Positions 7,416 through 15,550 of a stretch of DNA of 64,000 bases are shown here, piece after piece. The position numbers and the translations under genes are program-made. Position 1 is the first letter of the stretch. Each line of letters starts with the position of its first letter. The notes below the pieces were generated by a model. That model made no database searches. It saw only the letters and a program-made list of their open reading frames with translations, and was not told the origin of the DNA. This DNA comes from Candidatus Saccharimonadota bacterium (lineage in GTDB: Bacteria; Patescibacteriota; Saccharimonadia; Saccharimonadales; UBA4665), in assembly GCA_003164595.1 (NCBI GenBank), contig PLTT01000007.1, forward strand, positions 62,001-126,000, read 5' to 3'.

Positions 7416-7610
7416 TTACTTGCGCTTGACAGTCAAGAAACCGTTTCGTGGGTTTTCGTTGACCATGAATCCGTCTGGCAAATCTGATGCCTCTGGGCGG
7501 TTGTCCTTGCTAAAGTAATAGATAGTTTGTTCCTTACCACCACGAAGTGTTACCTTCTTGGAATTTAAGTGATAAGTTACACCCTTTGAGTTTGTGTGCT
7601 CGTATGCCAT
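7416..7610 (-). CDS. Small conserved-looking protein, 64 aa
   Basis: A compact, charged 64-aa protein (MAYEHTNSKGVTYHLNSKKV...) with alternating strands: VTYHLNSKKVTL, TIYYFSKD, GFMVNENPRNGFLTVKRK. It has no membrane segment. It is monocistronic, with a good Shine-Dalgarno (GAGGGAG), its own promoter and a strong terminator, suggesting substantial expression. I associate proteins of this kind with Saccharibacteria and other CPR, but the function is unknown. Confidence 0.8.
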   Translation of the reverse strand: MAYEHTNSKGVTYHLNSKKVTLRGGKEQTIYYFSKDNRPEASDLPDGFMVNENPRNGFLTVKRK

Positions 7611-7651
7611 GCGTTACTTACTCCCTCTCTTATAATTAGTATAGTACCCCT

Positions 7652-7681
7652 AACATACTCTGTTGAGATTTTGTTTGTCAA
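7652..7681 (-). promoter_or_regulatory. Promoter of the 64-aa protein gene
   Basis: On the minus strand TTGACA (7676-7681), 18 nt and TATGTT (7652-7657) form a near-consensus promoter about 42 nt before the ATG, with GAGGGAG as the ribosome binding site. Confidence 0.6.
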
Positions 7682-7823
7682 CCCTAAGTATTGTAATTTA
7701 TCTCTCTTACAGGGGTAGTTGATTTTATGGTATTGGTTTTTACACCGATTTATATTTGCAACTGATAATGTTTATGTATTAAACTAGTACGGTAAAGATT
7801 TATAAAATAAGAGGGAAAATTAC

Positions 7824-8420
7824 ATGGATTTATCAGTTAGAAGTGCTCAAGCTCAAAACTCACCAACAGGTTCACCTGTCAGTACTCTAGGATCGGTGCC
7901 ATCAGGCAAAAATAGATCACCAAGAAGTAATAAAGTATTCGAGGGTAGCAGGCTAATCCGCGTACTTTACGTAATTCTACTCGCTGGCATAGCTATCCTA
8001 CTTGTTGCTATTGCCTTCTCCTTCGTATTCGGACCTAAGTCTGAATCAGGCTACGTCAATAAGAATGACTTCCAGGCTGTAGATATTAGTGTTGGTGGTT
8101 CTACGACTGGCGACCAAATTTACTTTGGTAACGTCAAGGCCCTAACTAGTAGCTATGTAGTACTTAATAATGTTTACTACATCCCTACAAGTACCACTAG
8201 TACTTCAAATGTCACTCTTGAACCGTTAGTCTGTCAGATTGATGCACCATTTGATCAGATGATCATCAACCGCAGCAGCGTTAACTGGTGGGAGAACCTA
8301 CAGTCAAGTAGCAAAGTCTCAACTAGCATTGCATCTTACGAGAAGAGCAATCCAAAGGGACCAACCTGCCCTAAGACTTCGACTTCGACTACCACTCCAA
8401 CTACTTCAACGACAAAATAA
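7824..8420 (+). CDS. Single-pass membrane protein with Ser/Thr-rich tail
   Basis: A 198-aa protein with a cytoplasmic N-terminus of about 45 residues and one membrane helix at about 48-70 (VLYVILLAGIAILLVAIAF). An extracytoplasmic domain of about 100 residues follows (for example GDQIYFGNVKALTSSYVVLN), and the C-terminus ends in a run of Ser/Thr/Pro. Two cysteines (VCQID, TCPKT) may pair. The function is unknown. A ribosome binding site (GAGGG) lies 9 nt before the ATG, and a perfect hairpin terminator follows the gene. Confidence 0.75.
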   Translation: MDLSVRSAQAQNSPTGSPVSTLGSVPSGKNRSPRSNKVFEGSRLIRVLYVILLAGIAILLVAIAFSFVFGPKSESGYVNKNDFQAVDISVGGSTTGDQIYFGNVKALTSSYVVLNNVYYIPTSTTSTSNVTLEPLVCQIDAPFDQMIINRSSVNWWENLQSSSKVSTSIASYEKSNPKGPTCPKTSTSTTTPTTSTTK

Positions 8421-8452
8421 ATACGTTTGATTCGCTAGGTTAGTTGAAATCT

Positions 8453-8484
8453 AACAGGCAACTCCACCGAGTTGCCTGTTTTAG
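8453..8484. terminator. Bidirectional terminator between convergent genes
   Basis: A perfect 12-bp stem, AACAGGCAACTC (8453-8464) with GAGTTGCCTGTT (8469-8480) and a 4-nt loop, with TTTTAG on the plus side. It lies between the plus gene ending at 8420 and the minus gene ending at 8485. Confidence 0.9.
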
Positions 8485-9090
8485 TTAGCGAGAGAAGTTC
8501 TTGATGTAGTATCGCGTAGCGAAAGTTACTATAAATATTATAGCCAACACAATACTTGCCAGAAGTGACCAACCAGCTAAATCTGGTGACCAGCTCGGGC
8601 TAAGGAAATTAAATTCATAAAGACTGGGCGGGATAACCTGAACCGTTGCACCGTGACTAGTTATGTACTGTTCAATGCAACTTATGCGGTATCGCCCTGA
8701 GAAACCGGTCGGTATGGCCTGTTGGCAATAATCCTCAGCATTAGTGTAGAGTGCTTGGTTAACGGCGCTAGTAGTAGCAGTATTGGCTGACTGTAATCTA
8801 GTATAGGTATATTCGAGCTGTATGGGTGGATAGGGGGCGTTTGGACCGCTCGAAAGGTTAGCATTCATGTGAGTAGTTACGTATGCCTGCAAAGCTTCCA
8901 GGGCAGCGCTAACATCGGTATTGTTCTTATCGGCACTATAGACGGCATCACGCAGTTTAACCATCTGTAGGTTATTTTGCCTAAGTGCGTAGATACTTAC
9001 GCTGGCGGTAATGACCAATAAGACCAGTATGTACCAGGGTTTTATGAGTCGGACCCGTGTCCAGATGTGATGAAGTTGTCGTTTATCCAT
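8485..9090 (-). CDS. Two-helix membrane protein of unknown function
   Basis: A 201-aa protein with an N-terminal helix at about residues 19-37 (WYILVLLVITASVSIYAL). The extracytoplasmic domain of about 130 residues contains a helix pair (DAVYSADKNNTDVSAALEAL) and two cysteines, in DYCQQAIP and ISCIEQY. A second helix lies at about 172-193 (LAGWSLLASIVLAIIFIV). The family is unknown to me, although the layout is of a type seen in CPR genomes. It is divergent from the Mur ligase gene. Confidence 0.75.
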   Translation of the reverse strand: MDKRQLHHIWTRVRLIKPWYILVLLVITASVSIYALRQNNLQMVKLRDAVYSADKNNTDVSAALEALQAYVTTHMNANLSSGPNAPYPPIQLEYTYTRLQSANTATTSAVNQALYTNAEDYCQQAIPTGFSGRYRISCIEQYITSHGATVQVIPPSLYEFNFLSPSWSPDLAGWSLLASIVLAIIFIVTFATRYYIKNFSR

Positions 9091-9166
9091 AACTAACGCT
9101 TATAGTTTACAGCATAGCCATAATTAAAACTTGATCGATGGAAGCCGATACTTGATACTTAATCAT

Positions 9167-10465
9167 ATGCATATACATTTCAGCGGAATTGGCGGAGCCG
9201 GTATAGGACCACTTGCCCAGGTAGCCTTGCAAGCAGGCTACGAGGTTTCAGGCTCAGATAAGCAGATGTCTCTATACATTGAATATTTACAGAAGCACGG
9301 AATTAAAGATATTGTCATCGGCCAAACCGAGGGTGATATAGCGGCTGTTCACGAAAAAAACCCGATCGATTGGTTTGTCTATAGTTCGGCCCTAATACTG
9401 GAAAATGCCAAGGCACCAGAAATTACCTATTGCCTAGGCCAAAATATAAAGGTATCAAAGCGTGATGAATTCCTAAACAGTATCATTACAGATCATGACT
9501 TAAAACTTATAGCCATTGCTGGCACTCATGGCAAAACTACAACCACAGCATTAGTTGTCTGGCTATTCAAAGAATTGGGTATTGCAATTGATTATATCTT
9601 GCCCGCCAAAGTTAGTTTTGGGGATATGGGTCAGTTTGATAAAGAAGCTGAGTATTTTATTTACGAAGCCGATGAATTTGATCATAACTTCCTATCATTT
9701 ACGCCACACCTAAGCCTAATAACTGGGGTTAGCTGGGACCACCATGAGATCTTCCTAACTCGTGAAAATTATAAGGAAGCTTTCCGAGAATTCATCTCTC
9801 AGTCAAAACAAACTATTTTATGGACTGATGACTATGACTACTTAGGCCTAGAGGAAGCACCTCTAAACCTGCTCGTCCAAAATTCCGATAATCCAATTAT
9901 CAATACCCTAAAACTTAAGGGTAGGTTTAATCGTTTAGATGCCTGGTTAGCCCTGCAGGCCGTCCACCGTATTACCCGGCAGCCTATGAGCAAATTAATC
10001 GGGATTGCTAATCAGTTCCCTGGCTTATCTCGCCGCATGGAGGAGATAGTGCCAAATCTATATAGCGATTATGCTCATACTCCAGAAAAAATTCGCGGAG
10101 CAATGAGTGTCGCCAGTGAAATGGCAGCCGAAAAACAGCAAAATATAGTCGTAGTTTATGAGCCGTTAACCAACCGTCGGCAACACTACATGCTTGACGA
10201 CTATAAGGACTGTTTTGCCGGAGCGATGAAGCTTTATTGGCTGCCAAGCTATTTAGCCCGAGAAGATTCCACGCAGCGAACAATTGAGCCGGCAGAGTTA
10301 ATAAGTCACCTAAGCGACCCGTCCATAGCCTTCCCCTCTAAAAGGGATAATGCGCTGAAGTTAGTCATAGAAAAACACCTTAAAAATAATGATATGGTAG
10401 TTGCTATGAATGGAAGTGGTGGCAACGGGCTTGATGAATGGCTAAGGCACGAATTTATCAAGTAA
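9167..10465 (+). CDS. murC: Mur ligase, UDP-N-acetylmuramate--L-alanine ligase type
   Basis: A 432-aa Mur ligase adding the first amino acid to UDP-MurNAc in the cytoplasm. The N-terminal Rossmann part has FSGIGGAGIGPLAQ (5-18), and the central ATPase loop is AIAGTHGKTTTT (116-127). A substrate-binding acidic stretch, YEADEFDHNFLSF, is followed by GVSWDHHEIF. The C-terminal domain contains SDYAHTPEKIRGAM, the MurC/Mpl-type motif. The first motif favours MurC over other Mur ligases, while Mpl remains possible. The open frame begins with TTG at 9131, but the ATG at 9167 starts directly at the first strand. Its last base is adjacent to the stop of the convergent gene. Confidence 0.85.
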   Translation: MHIHFSGIGGAGIGPLAQVALQAGYEVSGSDKQMSLYIEYLQKHGIKDIVIGQTEGDIAAVHEKNPIDWFVYSSALILENAKAPEITYCLGQNIKVSKRDEFLNSIITDHDLKLIAIAGTHGKTTTTALVVWLFKELGIAIDYILPAKVSFGDMGQFDKEAEYFIYEADEFDHNFLSFTPHLSLITGVSWDHHEIFLTRENYKEAFREFISQSKQTILWTDDYDYLGLEEAPLNLLVQNSDNPIINTLKLKGRFNRLDAWLALQAVHRITRQPMSKLIGIANQFPGLSRRMEEIVPNLYSDYAHTPEKIRGAMSVASEMAAEKQQNIVVVYEPLTNRRQHYMLDDYKDCFAGAMKLYWLPSYLAREDSTQRTIEPAELISHLSDPSIAFPSKRDNALKLVIEKHLKNNDMVVAMNGSGGNGLDEWLRHEFIK

Positions 10466-11419
10466 CTAAAGGATCAATGCTAGAAATATAGCAAAGATTA
10501 TTACTATCAATATGATCCAAAGTACCGGGTCTATGGAGTTATAGTTATCGCGACTTAGAACATCCCGGTCTCTGATAGATGACTGCGTATAAGGGGCGGG
10601 TTGACTACTGTTTAGGATTGCCGCGTCGGCATCATTAACGCTATTGAGTATCGGCGAGCTAACCGCCAGCTGTCCGCTAGCGGTGGCAATTGCTCCATCG
10701 TGATCGAAGCTATTAGCTTCGGCCTTTTGTTCATCCTTAAATGCTTCCCCATAGGTAAAGCTTGGCTGCTCGGCGGCTCGGCCTGTTTTGTTGTTAATTT
10801 CTATATTATGCCAAGCGCTTTGCTCGAGGTGATGATCTTTGGCTGGTTGCAGGCGATCCATAATGTCTTGGGCCTCTTTGGGTAGTTGTTCCTTATAGGA
10901 AGGTGCAGCGGCCTCTAAGGCGTGTTCCCTGGCAATATTGGCAACTGCCTGGCTGTGCATAGCGGCTTCAGCGGCCAAGGCTGGGTCTAGTGAAATAGGT
11001 TTTAACTCGGTCGGTGCCGGAGAGGGTTTGTTTTCTACGCTCGGAGACACTTGGGGTTTTAGTTCTCTTTTGGGTTGTTTATCATGCCATGGCTCCCAGA
11101 GCGGATCTGACTTATTATCGAGTTGAACGCCATCATGTATTTGCTCAGCGTCGATATGTAAACGAATTTCTTTCTCAGCAAGTTCATTAAACTTTAAAAT
11201 ACCCTCACTGGGCGTTTTACTTGGACTTTGTTGAACTTTGTCAGCTATAGTCTTTTCCCAGTCGCTACGCAGTGATTTTGGGTTATCTTCGACTTCTTTG
11301 AGTATAAATTTACCTTCGGTCTTTGTTTGCTTGCCCGATAATCTTTTTTTGTTGGCATTGTCCAGCCGCAAATCTTCGCTATCTAATATGTCAGGTTGTT
11401 TGAGCTCCATAGGTTTCAC
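10466..11419 (-). CDS. Hypothetical protein with C-terminal membrane anchor
   Basis: A 317-aa protein with a long hydrophilic, probably disordered N-terminal part rich in Lys, Glu, Pro and Ala. A single hydrophobic segment at the very end (LWIILIVIIFAIFLALIL) implies tail anchoring with the bulk in the cytoplasm. A helical region at about 150-185 (LAAEAAMHSQAVANIAREHA) may form a coil. No family is recognised. There is an AGGTGA ribosome binding site before the ATG. The stop codon abuts that of the convergent Mur ligase gene. Confidence 0.7.
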   Translation of the reverse strand: MKPMELKQPDILDSEDLRLDNANKKRLSGKQTKTEGKFILKEVEDNPKSLRSDWEKTIADKVQQSPSKTPSEGILKFNELAEKEIRLHIDAEQIHDGVQLDNKSDPLWEPWHDKQPKRELKPQVSPSVENKPSPAPTELKPISLDPALAAEAAMHSQAVANIAREHALEAAAPSYKEQLPKEAQDIMDRLQPAKDHHLEQSAWHNIEINNKTGRAAEQPSFTYGEAFKDEQKAEANSFDHDGAIATASGQLAVSSPILNSVNDADAAILNSSQPAPYTQSSIRDRDVLSRDNYNSIDPVLWIILIVIIFAIFLALIL

Positions 11420-11470
11420 CTATCTAAGTACTATAATTATAACAGATTATAGGAAATCGGCAACTTAGGA

Positions 11471-11812
11471 CTAGCGATTGTCGCCTGCACCTTTAATAAC
11501 AGCGCGCTTTTGCCTATCGATTAGTTTTGAGATATTGAGCTGGACTATTTCCTCTAGTGTTAGTCCTAGGCTATCGGCAAAAACAGCTAAGTACCAGATG
11601 ACGTCACCTAATTCTTTTTTTAGTTCCTGGAGATCTTCGCTGCTAATATTACCGGATTTATAGGCAACTATTTTCTTCCATTTCTCGATTACCTCGCCAG
11701 CTTCACCGCTAATTCCCATAGCCCAGATGGTTTGTTCCATTAGGTTACCGGCGTGTTTTGGGTCGGTGTAGGCGGTTGTTAACGCCTGTTTCTGATACTC
11801 ATCAAATGTCAT
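11471..11812 (-). CDS. MazG-like nucleotide pyrophosphohydrolase
   Basis: A 113-aa all-alpha NTP pyrophosphatase that probably removes non-canonical or excess NTPs. The metal-binding acidic motif is split as in MazG: ISGEAGEVIEKWKK (EAGE pair) and ELKKELGDVIWYLAVFA (ELGD). It is a single MazG domain, half the length of E. coli MazG, as in small MazG-like enzymes. It follows the Pro-rich membrane protein gene by 8 nt in the same direction. Confidence 0.88.
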   Translation of the reverse strand: MTFDEYQKQALTTAYTDPKHAGNLMEQTIWAMGISGEAGEVIEKWKKIVAYKSGNISSEDLQELKKELGDVIWYLAVFADSLGLTLEEIVQLNISKLIDRQKRAVIKGAGDNR

Positions 11813-11820
11813 GAGTGGAA

Positions 11821-12159
11821 TTACTTTTTCTTTACTGCAAGTATTACTAGCAGAACAACGAATACAAGCACTACAATAGCTACAATAATTGCGCCAAGTG
11901 GAATATGTTTTTTTGCTTTTTGTGGGACGATAGACTCTGGTACTGATGGCATAGGGCTGCTGGGAGCCATTGGTTGATTATAAACTGGCGTGGCAGCAAC
12001 TTGTGGTTCAGCCGGCACTGGGGGCTGCTCGAACGAAGGTGGCGTTGGAATGGGTTCTGTTGGTGGTGTCGGCGTGAAGACCGGTGGTGTTGGCTCTGGA
12101 GTTTGTGGAGTAAACTCTGGCCCTATAGGGTTAGTGGGTTGCTGTTGATCAGGCTCCAT
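11821..12159 (-). CDS. Proline-rich membrane protein
   Basis: A 112-aa protein whose first 75 residues are rich in Pro, Thr and Glu (for example TPPVFTPTPPTEPIPTPPSF). A C-terminal hydrophobic helix follows (HIPLGAIIVAIVVLVFVVLLVILAV), closed by Lys residues. It is probably tail-anchored with the Pro-rich arm in the cytoplasm. The ribosome binding site GGAG lies 6 nt before the ATG. Its function is unknown, and it is co-oriented with the MazG-like gene. Confidence 0.65.
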   Translation of the reverse strand: MEPDQQQPTNPIGPEFTPQTPEPTPPVFTPTPPTEPIPTPPSFEQPPVPAEPQVAATPVYNQPMAPSSPMPSVPESIVPQKAKKHIPLGAIIVAIVVLVFVVLLVILAVKKK

Positions 12160-12355
12160 TTGGTCTCCAATCGACTTATATATATTAAAAATATTTTACC
12201 ATAAGCGGTTGGCTATAGTCTAATTTGCCAGGCCACGTAGTATTCGAATATAAGCCAAATATGTAGTCACATAATCGTCTTGGCTGAACTTAAGAGTGTG
12301 TTGTTGTGGTTAACCGTGAATTTGTGCGCGTTTTTACTATTTTTCACGATTTATG

Positions 12356-12364
12356 TGCTATAAT
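12356..12364 (+). promoter_or_regulatory. Extended -10 leaderless promoter of the Fic gene
   Basis: TGCTATAAT (TGnTATAAT) ends 6 nt before the ATG at 12371, so transcription starts on the start codon. A clear -35 is not seen, as is usual with extended -10 promoters. No Shine-Dalgarno is present. Confidence 0.7.
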
Positions 12365-12370
12365 TATAGT

Positions 12371-13255
12371 ATGATTAACCAGATTACTAAAGATCGAGTC
12401 GCGACACTTTTTGATCAATACAAAAATCTAGCAACCGACCTCGAAAATGCAATTCGTGAAATCGCTATAGCAGAAATCCCTGAGATGGTCTATAACAGCA
12501 ATGCTATTGAAAATTCTACTCTTACATTTAAGGATACAGAAGATATTCTACTTAGAGATACTATTAAAAAGGATCACGATATTCGTGAAGTTTATGAAGC
12601 TAAGAATCTAGCCAATATTACAGAATATCTACTGAGTACCCCAGTTAAGCAGCTCAATGTTGAACTTATTTTATCACTACATAAAATGCTACTTTCAGGC
12701 GTTCGTGACGATTGGGCGGGTAGATTTCGTAGTGGTAAAGAATGGGTACGTGTCGGTGCTCATGTTGGCGCAAATCCTGATTTTGTACACAAATTAATGG
12801 ATACATTGGTGAGCGACTATAAAAATTTAGATGATCGTTATTTCCTAGATATTATAGCTTGGTTTCATGCCGAGTTTGAGACAATCCATCCTTTTAACGA
12901 CGGTAATGGACGAATGGGTCGTGTCCTAATTAATCTACAGCTCACTAAGTTAGGATATCCGCCAATTATTATTCCAAACAAAGGTAAGCGCACAAGCTAT
13001 TACCCGGCTTTCGACTCATACCGTACCACTGGAAAGTACGATGATTTTACAGAATTATTTGCTAGCCAGTTGATAGAATCGCTCTATAAGCGGATAACTC
13101 TTTTATCATCACCGAAAGTTATCAGACTATCCGCCTGGGCTAAAGCAAACAATATAACGGGCAATATTGCAGCCAACAAGGCGAGTCGTGGTACTATCCC
13201 GGCGTTTCGGATGCGCGAAAAATGGATGATAGCTGCGAATTATCACGAAGGGTGA
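12371..13255 (+). CDS. Class II Fic protein with C-terminal helix-turn-helix
   Basis: A 294-aa Fic enzyme, predicted to transfer AMP (or another nucleotide) from NTP to a protein hydroxyl. The catalytic motif HPFNDGNGRMGR (His173) is complete. An inhibitory-helix motif of the (S/T)xxxE(G/N) type is present near the N-terminus (S43NAIEN48), making this a class II, autoinhibited Fic. The last 45 residues (LSAWAKANNITGN...GTIPAFRMREKWMI) resemble an excisionase/AlpA-type winged helix that could bind DNA or position a target. The frame is open from 12353, but the leaderless ATG at 12371 fits the promoter. There is no partner gene, in keeping with a built-in inhibitor. Confidence 0.9.
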   Translation: MINQITKDRVATLFDQYKNLATDLENAIREIAIAEIPEMVYNSNAIENSTLTFKDTEDILLRDTIKKDHDIREVYEAKNLANITEYLLSTPVKQLNVELILSLHKMLLSGVRDDWAGRFRSGKEWVRVGAHVGANPDFVHKLMDTLVSDYKNLDDRYFLDIIAWFHAEFETIHPFNDGNGRMGRVLINLQLTKLGYPPIIIPNKGKRTSYYPAFDSYRTTGKYDDFTELFASQLIESLYKRITLLSSPKVIRLSAWAKANNITGNIAANKASRGTIPAFRMREKWMIAANYHEG

Positions 13256-13416
13256 AGCTAATTTTTAATTAAATCTAATGACTGGCAGCGTTACGTTAGA
13301 GTAAAGCGATCCTAAAATTTATGCGGTAGATGTTCTTGGTTCGAATCCAACCCGCGTAAGATACTTGTTTTGTTAGTAATAAGGATTAATGTTGTAGACT
13401 AAACTACCGAAAAATA
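13256..13416 (+). other. Intergenic stretch with a degenerate tRNA 3' remnant
   Basis: At about 13320-13358 the sequence has a T-arm (CTTGG, loop TTCGAAT, CCAAC) followed by CCGCGTA. An upstream ATGCGG can pair with CCGCGT. No proper anticodon or D-arm can be formed before it. It looks like the broken 3' half of a tRNA gene, possibly an old integration scar next to the Fic gene. No open reading frame is seen here. Confidence 0.4.
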
Positions 13417-13545
13417 ACTGAATTACTTGACAAGCACAAGCGTCTGGTAATAACCTGCTATTATGGCGAATTCAGTGTAGTGGTTGTCGTGCTTGAAACC
13501 CTCTTGGGGTTTTAAGATGATAATTTTTTTATACTTTTTTTGCCA
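13417..13545 (+). ncRNA. Candidate structured RNA with possible pseudoknot
   Basis: The stretch has two long-range pairings that cross: ACTGAATT (13417-13424) with AATTCAGT (13469-13476), and CAAGCAC (13431-13437) with GTGCTTG (13489-13495). A hairpin AAACCC/GGGTTT (13496-13512) and two T-runs (to 13541) follow. A TTGACA at 13427-13432 might be a -35 for a shorter transcript. No ORF is seen. It could be a small RNA or the leader of the DUF998-like gene. The structure was found by eye only. Confidence 0.35.
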
Positions 13546-13566
13546 GAATAAAAAAAGTTAAAATTG

Positions 13567-13598
13567 CCTCCCGTAACAAAATAGTGCGGGAGGTTTTT
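13567..13598 (+). terminator. Rho-independent terminator
   Basis: CCTCCCG (13567-13573) pairs perfectly with CGGGAGG (13587-13593) across a 13-nt loop and is followed by TTTTT. It ends 27 nt before the next plus-strand gene. It therefore either ends the candidate RNA or acts as a leader attenuator. Confidence 0.85.
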
Positions 13599-13625
13599 GA
13601 TTTATATGAGATTTAAAAAGCTATA

Positions 13626-14201
13626 ATGAAAATAATGCGCGCTAGAGCTAACAAGTTAATCGCGGTTGGAATGCTGTGTTTTAGCCTGGGGCTGATTATT
13701 TGTGTCTTACTTAAGCCAGTTGGACTCGGCGTAAATAGTGGCATTAGTTATTTTGGTAACTACCGGCTGACAATTGTTCCCTATGCCATTGCGATCCTAG
13801 GATATGGCCTAATTAATATATTATTGGCTCGCTGCATATCGGCGAAAGAATTATGGCCGCTAAAGCATAGCTTGTATGTGCTTGCTGTCTTGAGTCTAAT
13901 TATTACCATTACACCGTACTCGGTAAGTTCTCTGCTTGATAATATCCATACCGCAACAGGAACTGTCCTATTCCTTCTACAGCTAATACTAAGTGGCTGG
14001 CTAATTATCAAAATGCATTATGATAGGTGGCCAATTGTTTTTAGCGGCCTAATGCTTGCCTCGGGCATCGCCGCGGCTTTCTATATTGAAGGCCCGCATG
14101 GCTTTTTGATTCAAGCCCAGATTGTCTTTCAGTGGTCATTCGCAGCGGTTCTTTATACCGCCGTCAATAATCTAATTCCTGCCAACACTAAAGCGTCTTA
14201 G
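13626..14201 (+). CDS. Six-helix membrane protein (DUF998-like)
   Basis: A 191-aa integral membrane protein with about six hydrophobic segments: LIAVGMLCFSLGLIICVLL, LTIVPYAIAILGYGLINILL, LYVLAVLSLIITITPY, TGTVLFLLQLILSGWLII, WPIVFSGLMLASGIAAAFYI and FQWSFAAVLYTAVNNLI. Loop motifs such as NIHTATG and the size fit DUF998-like proteins, whose function is not established. An ATG at 13635 would shorten it by three residues. The gene stands alone and faces the aspS gene. Confidence 0.75.
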   Translation: MKIMRARANKLIAVGMLCFSLGLIICVLLKPVGLGVNSGISYFGNYRLTIVPYAIAILGYGLINILLARCISAKELWPLKHSLYVLAVLSLIITITPYSVSSLLDNIHTATGTVLFLLQLILSGWLIIKMHYDRWPIVFSGLMLASGIAAAFYIEGPHGFLIQAQIVFQWSFAAVLYTAVNNLIPANTKAS

Positions 14202-14237
14202 CGCTTACCTTATGTAATCGTGACACAAACGCTTAAT

Positions 14238-15545
14238 TTACGGCGACAGGCGGTTGATGTCCCGGGGGAACAGGATCGCTTCTTTGACGTTGTCTAGTCC
14301 AATAACTTTTTCGGTTAGTCGATCGATGCCAAAGCCAAAGCCACCATGTGGCGGGAGACCATGCCTAAAGGCACTGACATAGGCACTAAAGCCTGGGCTA
14401 CTTGGATCAACACCAGCTTTCTTCATTTGGGAAACCAGTTCGCCATAGCGGTGCTCGCGCTGGGGAACAGTAGCTATTTCGACACCTCGAAACAATAAGT
14501 CAGCTGACCTAGCCGTGCCCTCTTCACCCTTCATGTGATAAAACTTCATCTTGCTCTCGGGTAGTCCCGTAGCAAAGACAGCTTCACAACCATCATTCTT
14601 ACGGGAATATTCGCAGATCCACTTCTCTTCATCAGGCGTAAGATCAATTTCCTTGGAAACGTCCTTACCGGTCTCCTTGTGATACATCTCATGAATCTGC
14701 TTCATAGAATAGCGAGGGAAATCGGCTTTGAGAGTTAGGTCTGGGGCCCCCAGACTCTTCAGCTCTTCTCCTCGTTCTTTATAGAGCCTGGTCAGCACGT
14801 TAAACACTAGGTTTTGCAAAAGATCCATTACTTCACTGTGGTCACTAATAAAGCCCATTTCAACGTCAAGCATGGTCACTTCACTGACGTGACGAGTTGT
14901 AGCGCTTAACTCAGCTCTAAAAGCCGGGGCTATTTCAAAAACACGCTCAAAAACACCAACCATAATTTGCTTATATAGTTGGGGGCTTTGGGCCAACGTG
15001 GCCTCTTTGCCAAAGTAATCTAACTTGAAAACCTCTGCTCCGCCCTCTGCGGCACCGGCGACAAGCTTGGGGGTATTTATTTCCACGAAGTCTTGTTCGT
15101 AGAGAAAGTCTCTAATATATCGCAGAAGTTCGCTACGTAGCTTAAAGATTTTAGCTTCTTGTAGATTACGTAGACCTAGGGCTCGATAATCAAAAAGTGT
15201 TTCTAGATTGTCTGACTTATGGCTAAGTGGCTTATCGATTTCAATCGGTGGTTCCTCGGTTACGGCAACTATTACCTCAATATTAACGTCGTGAAGTTCA
15301 ACTTGGCCAGGCGCTCGTTCTTCATCTACGGCTGAACCCGTTAGGCGCAGAACAGTCCCTACTTGTAGTCCGCGCAGTTTCTCAACCTCGTTCTTGTCTT
15401 TGATAACAGCTTGAATTAAACCACTGCGATCTCTAATATTGATAAAAGTTAGACCGCCAAGAAGACGTTTCTTGTGTAGCCAGCCTTCAACCATGACCTT
15501 ACTGCCACTATGTGTCTTTAGGTCTCTTGCTAAAACTCGTTCCAT
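14238..15545 (-). CDS. aspS: Aspartyl-tRNA synthetase, archaeal-type length
   Basis: A 435-aa class IIb synthetase. The N-terminal OB fold binds the anticodon (KVMVEGWLHKKRLLGGLTFI...RDRSGLIQAVI). Motif 2 is FRAELSATTRHVSEVTMLDV, and motif 3 is HGGFGFGIDRLTEKVIG. It lacks the GAD insertion of the usual bacterial AspRS (about 590 aa), so it belongs to the archaeal/AspRS2 type. Such enzymes are often non-discriminating and also charge tRNA-Asn, relying on GatCAB. Specificity cannot be read here. It lies 5 nt downstream of the CBS protein gene, probably in an operon. Confidence 0.92.
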   Translation of the reverse strand: MERVLARDLKTHSGSKVMVEGWLHKKRLLGGLTFINIRDRSGLIQAVIKDKNEVEKLRGLQVGTVLRLTGSAVDEERAPGQVELHDVNIEVIVAVTEEPPIEIDKPLSHKSDNLETLFDYRALGLRNLQEAKIFKLRSELLRYIRDFLYEQDFVEINTPKLVAGAAEGGAEVFKLDYFGKEATLAQSPQLYKQIMVGVFERVFEIAPAFRAELSATTRHVSEVTMLDVEMGFISDHSEVMDLLQNLVFNVLTRLYKERGEELKSLGAPDLTLKADFPRYSMKQIHEMYHKETGKDVSKEIDLTPDEEKWICEYSRKNDGCEAVFATGLPESKMKFYHMKGEEGTARSADLLFRGVEIATVPQREHRYGELVSQMKKAGVDPSSPGFSAYVSAFRHGLPPHGGFGFGIDRLTEKVIGLDNVKEAILFPRDINRLSP

Positions 15546-15550
15546 ATAAC

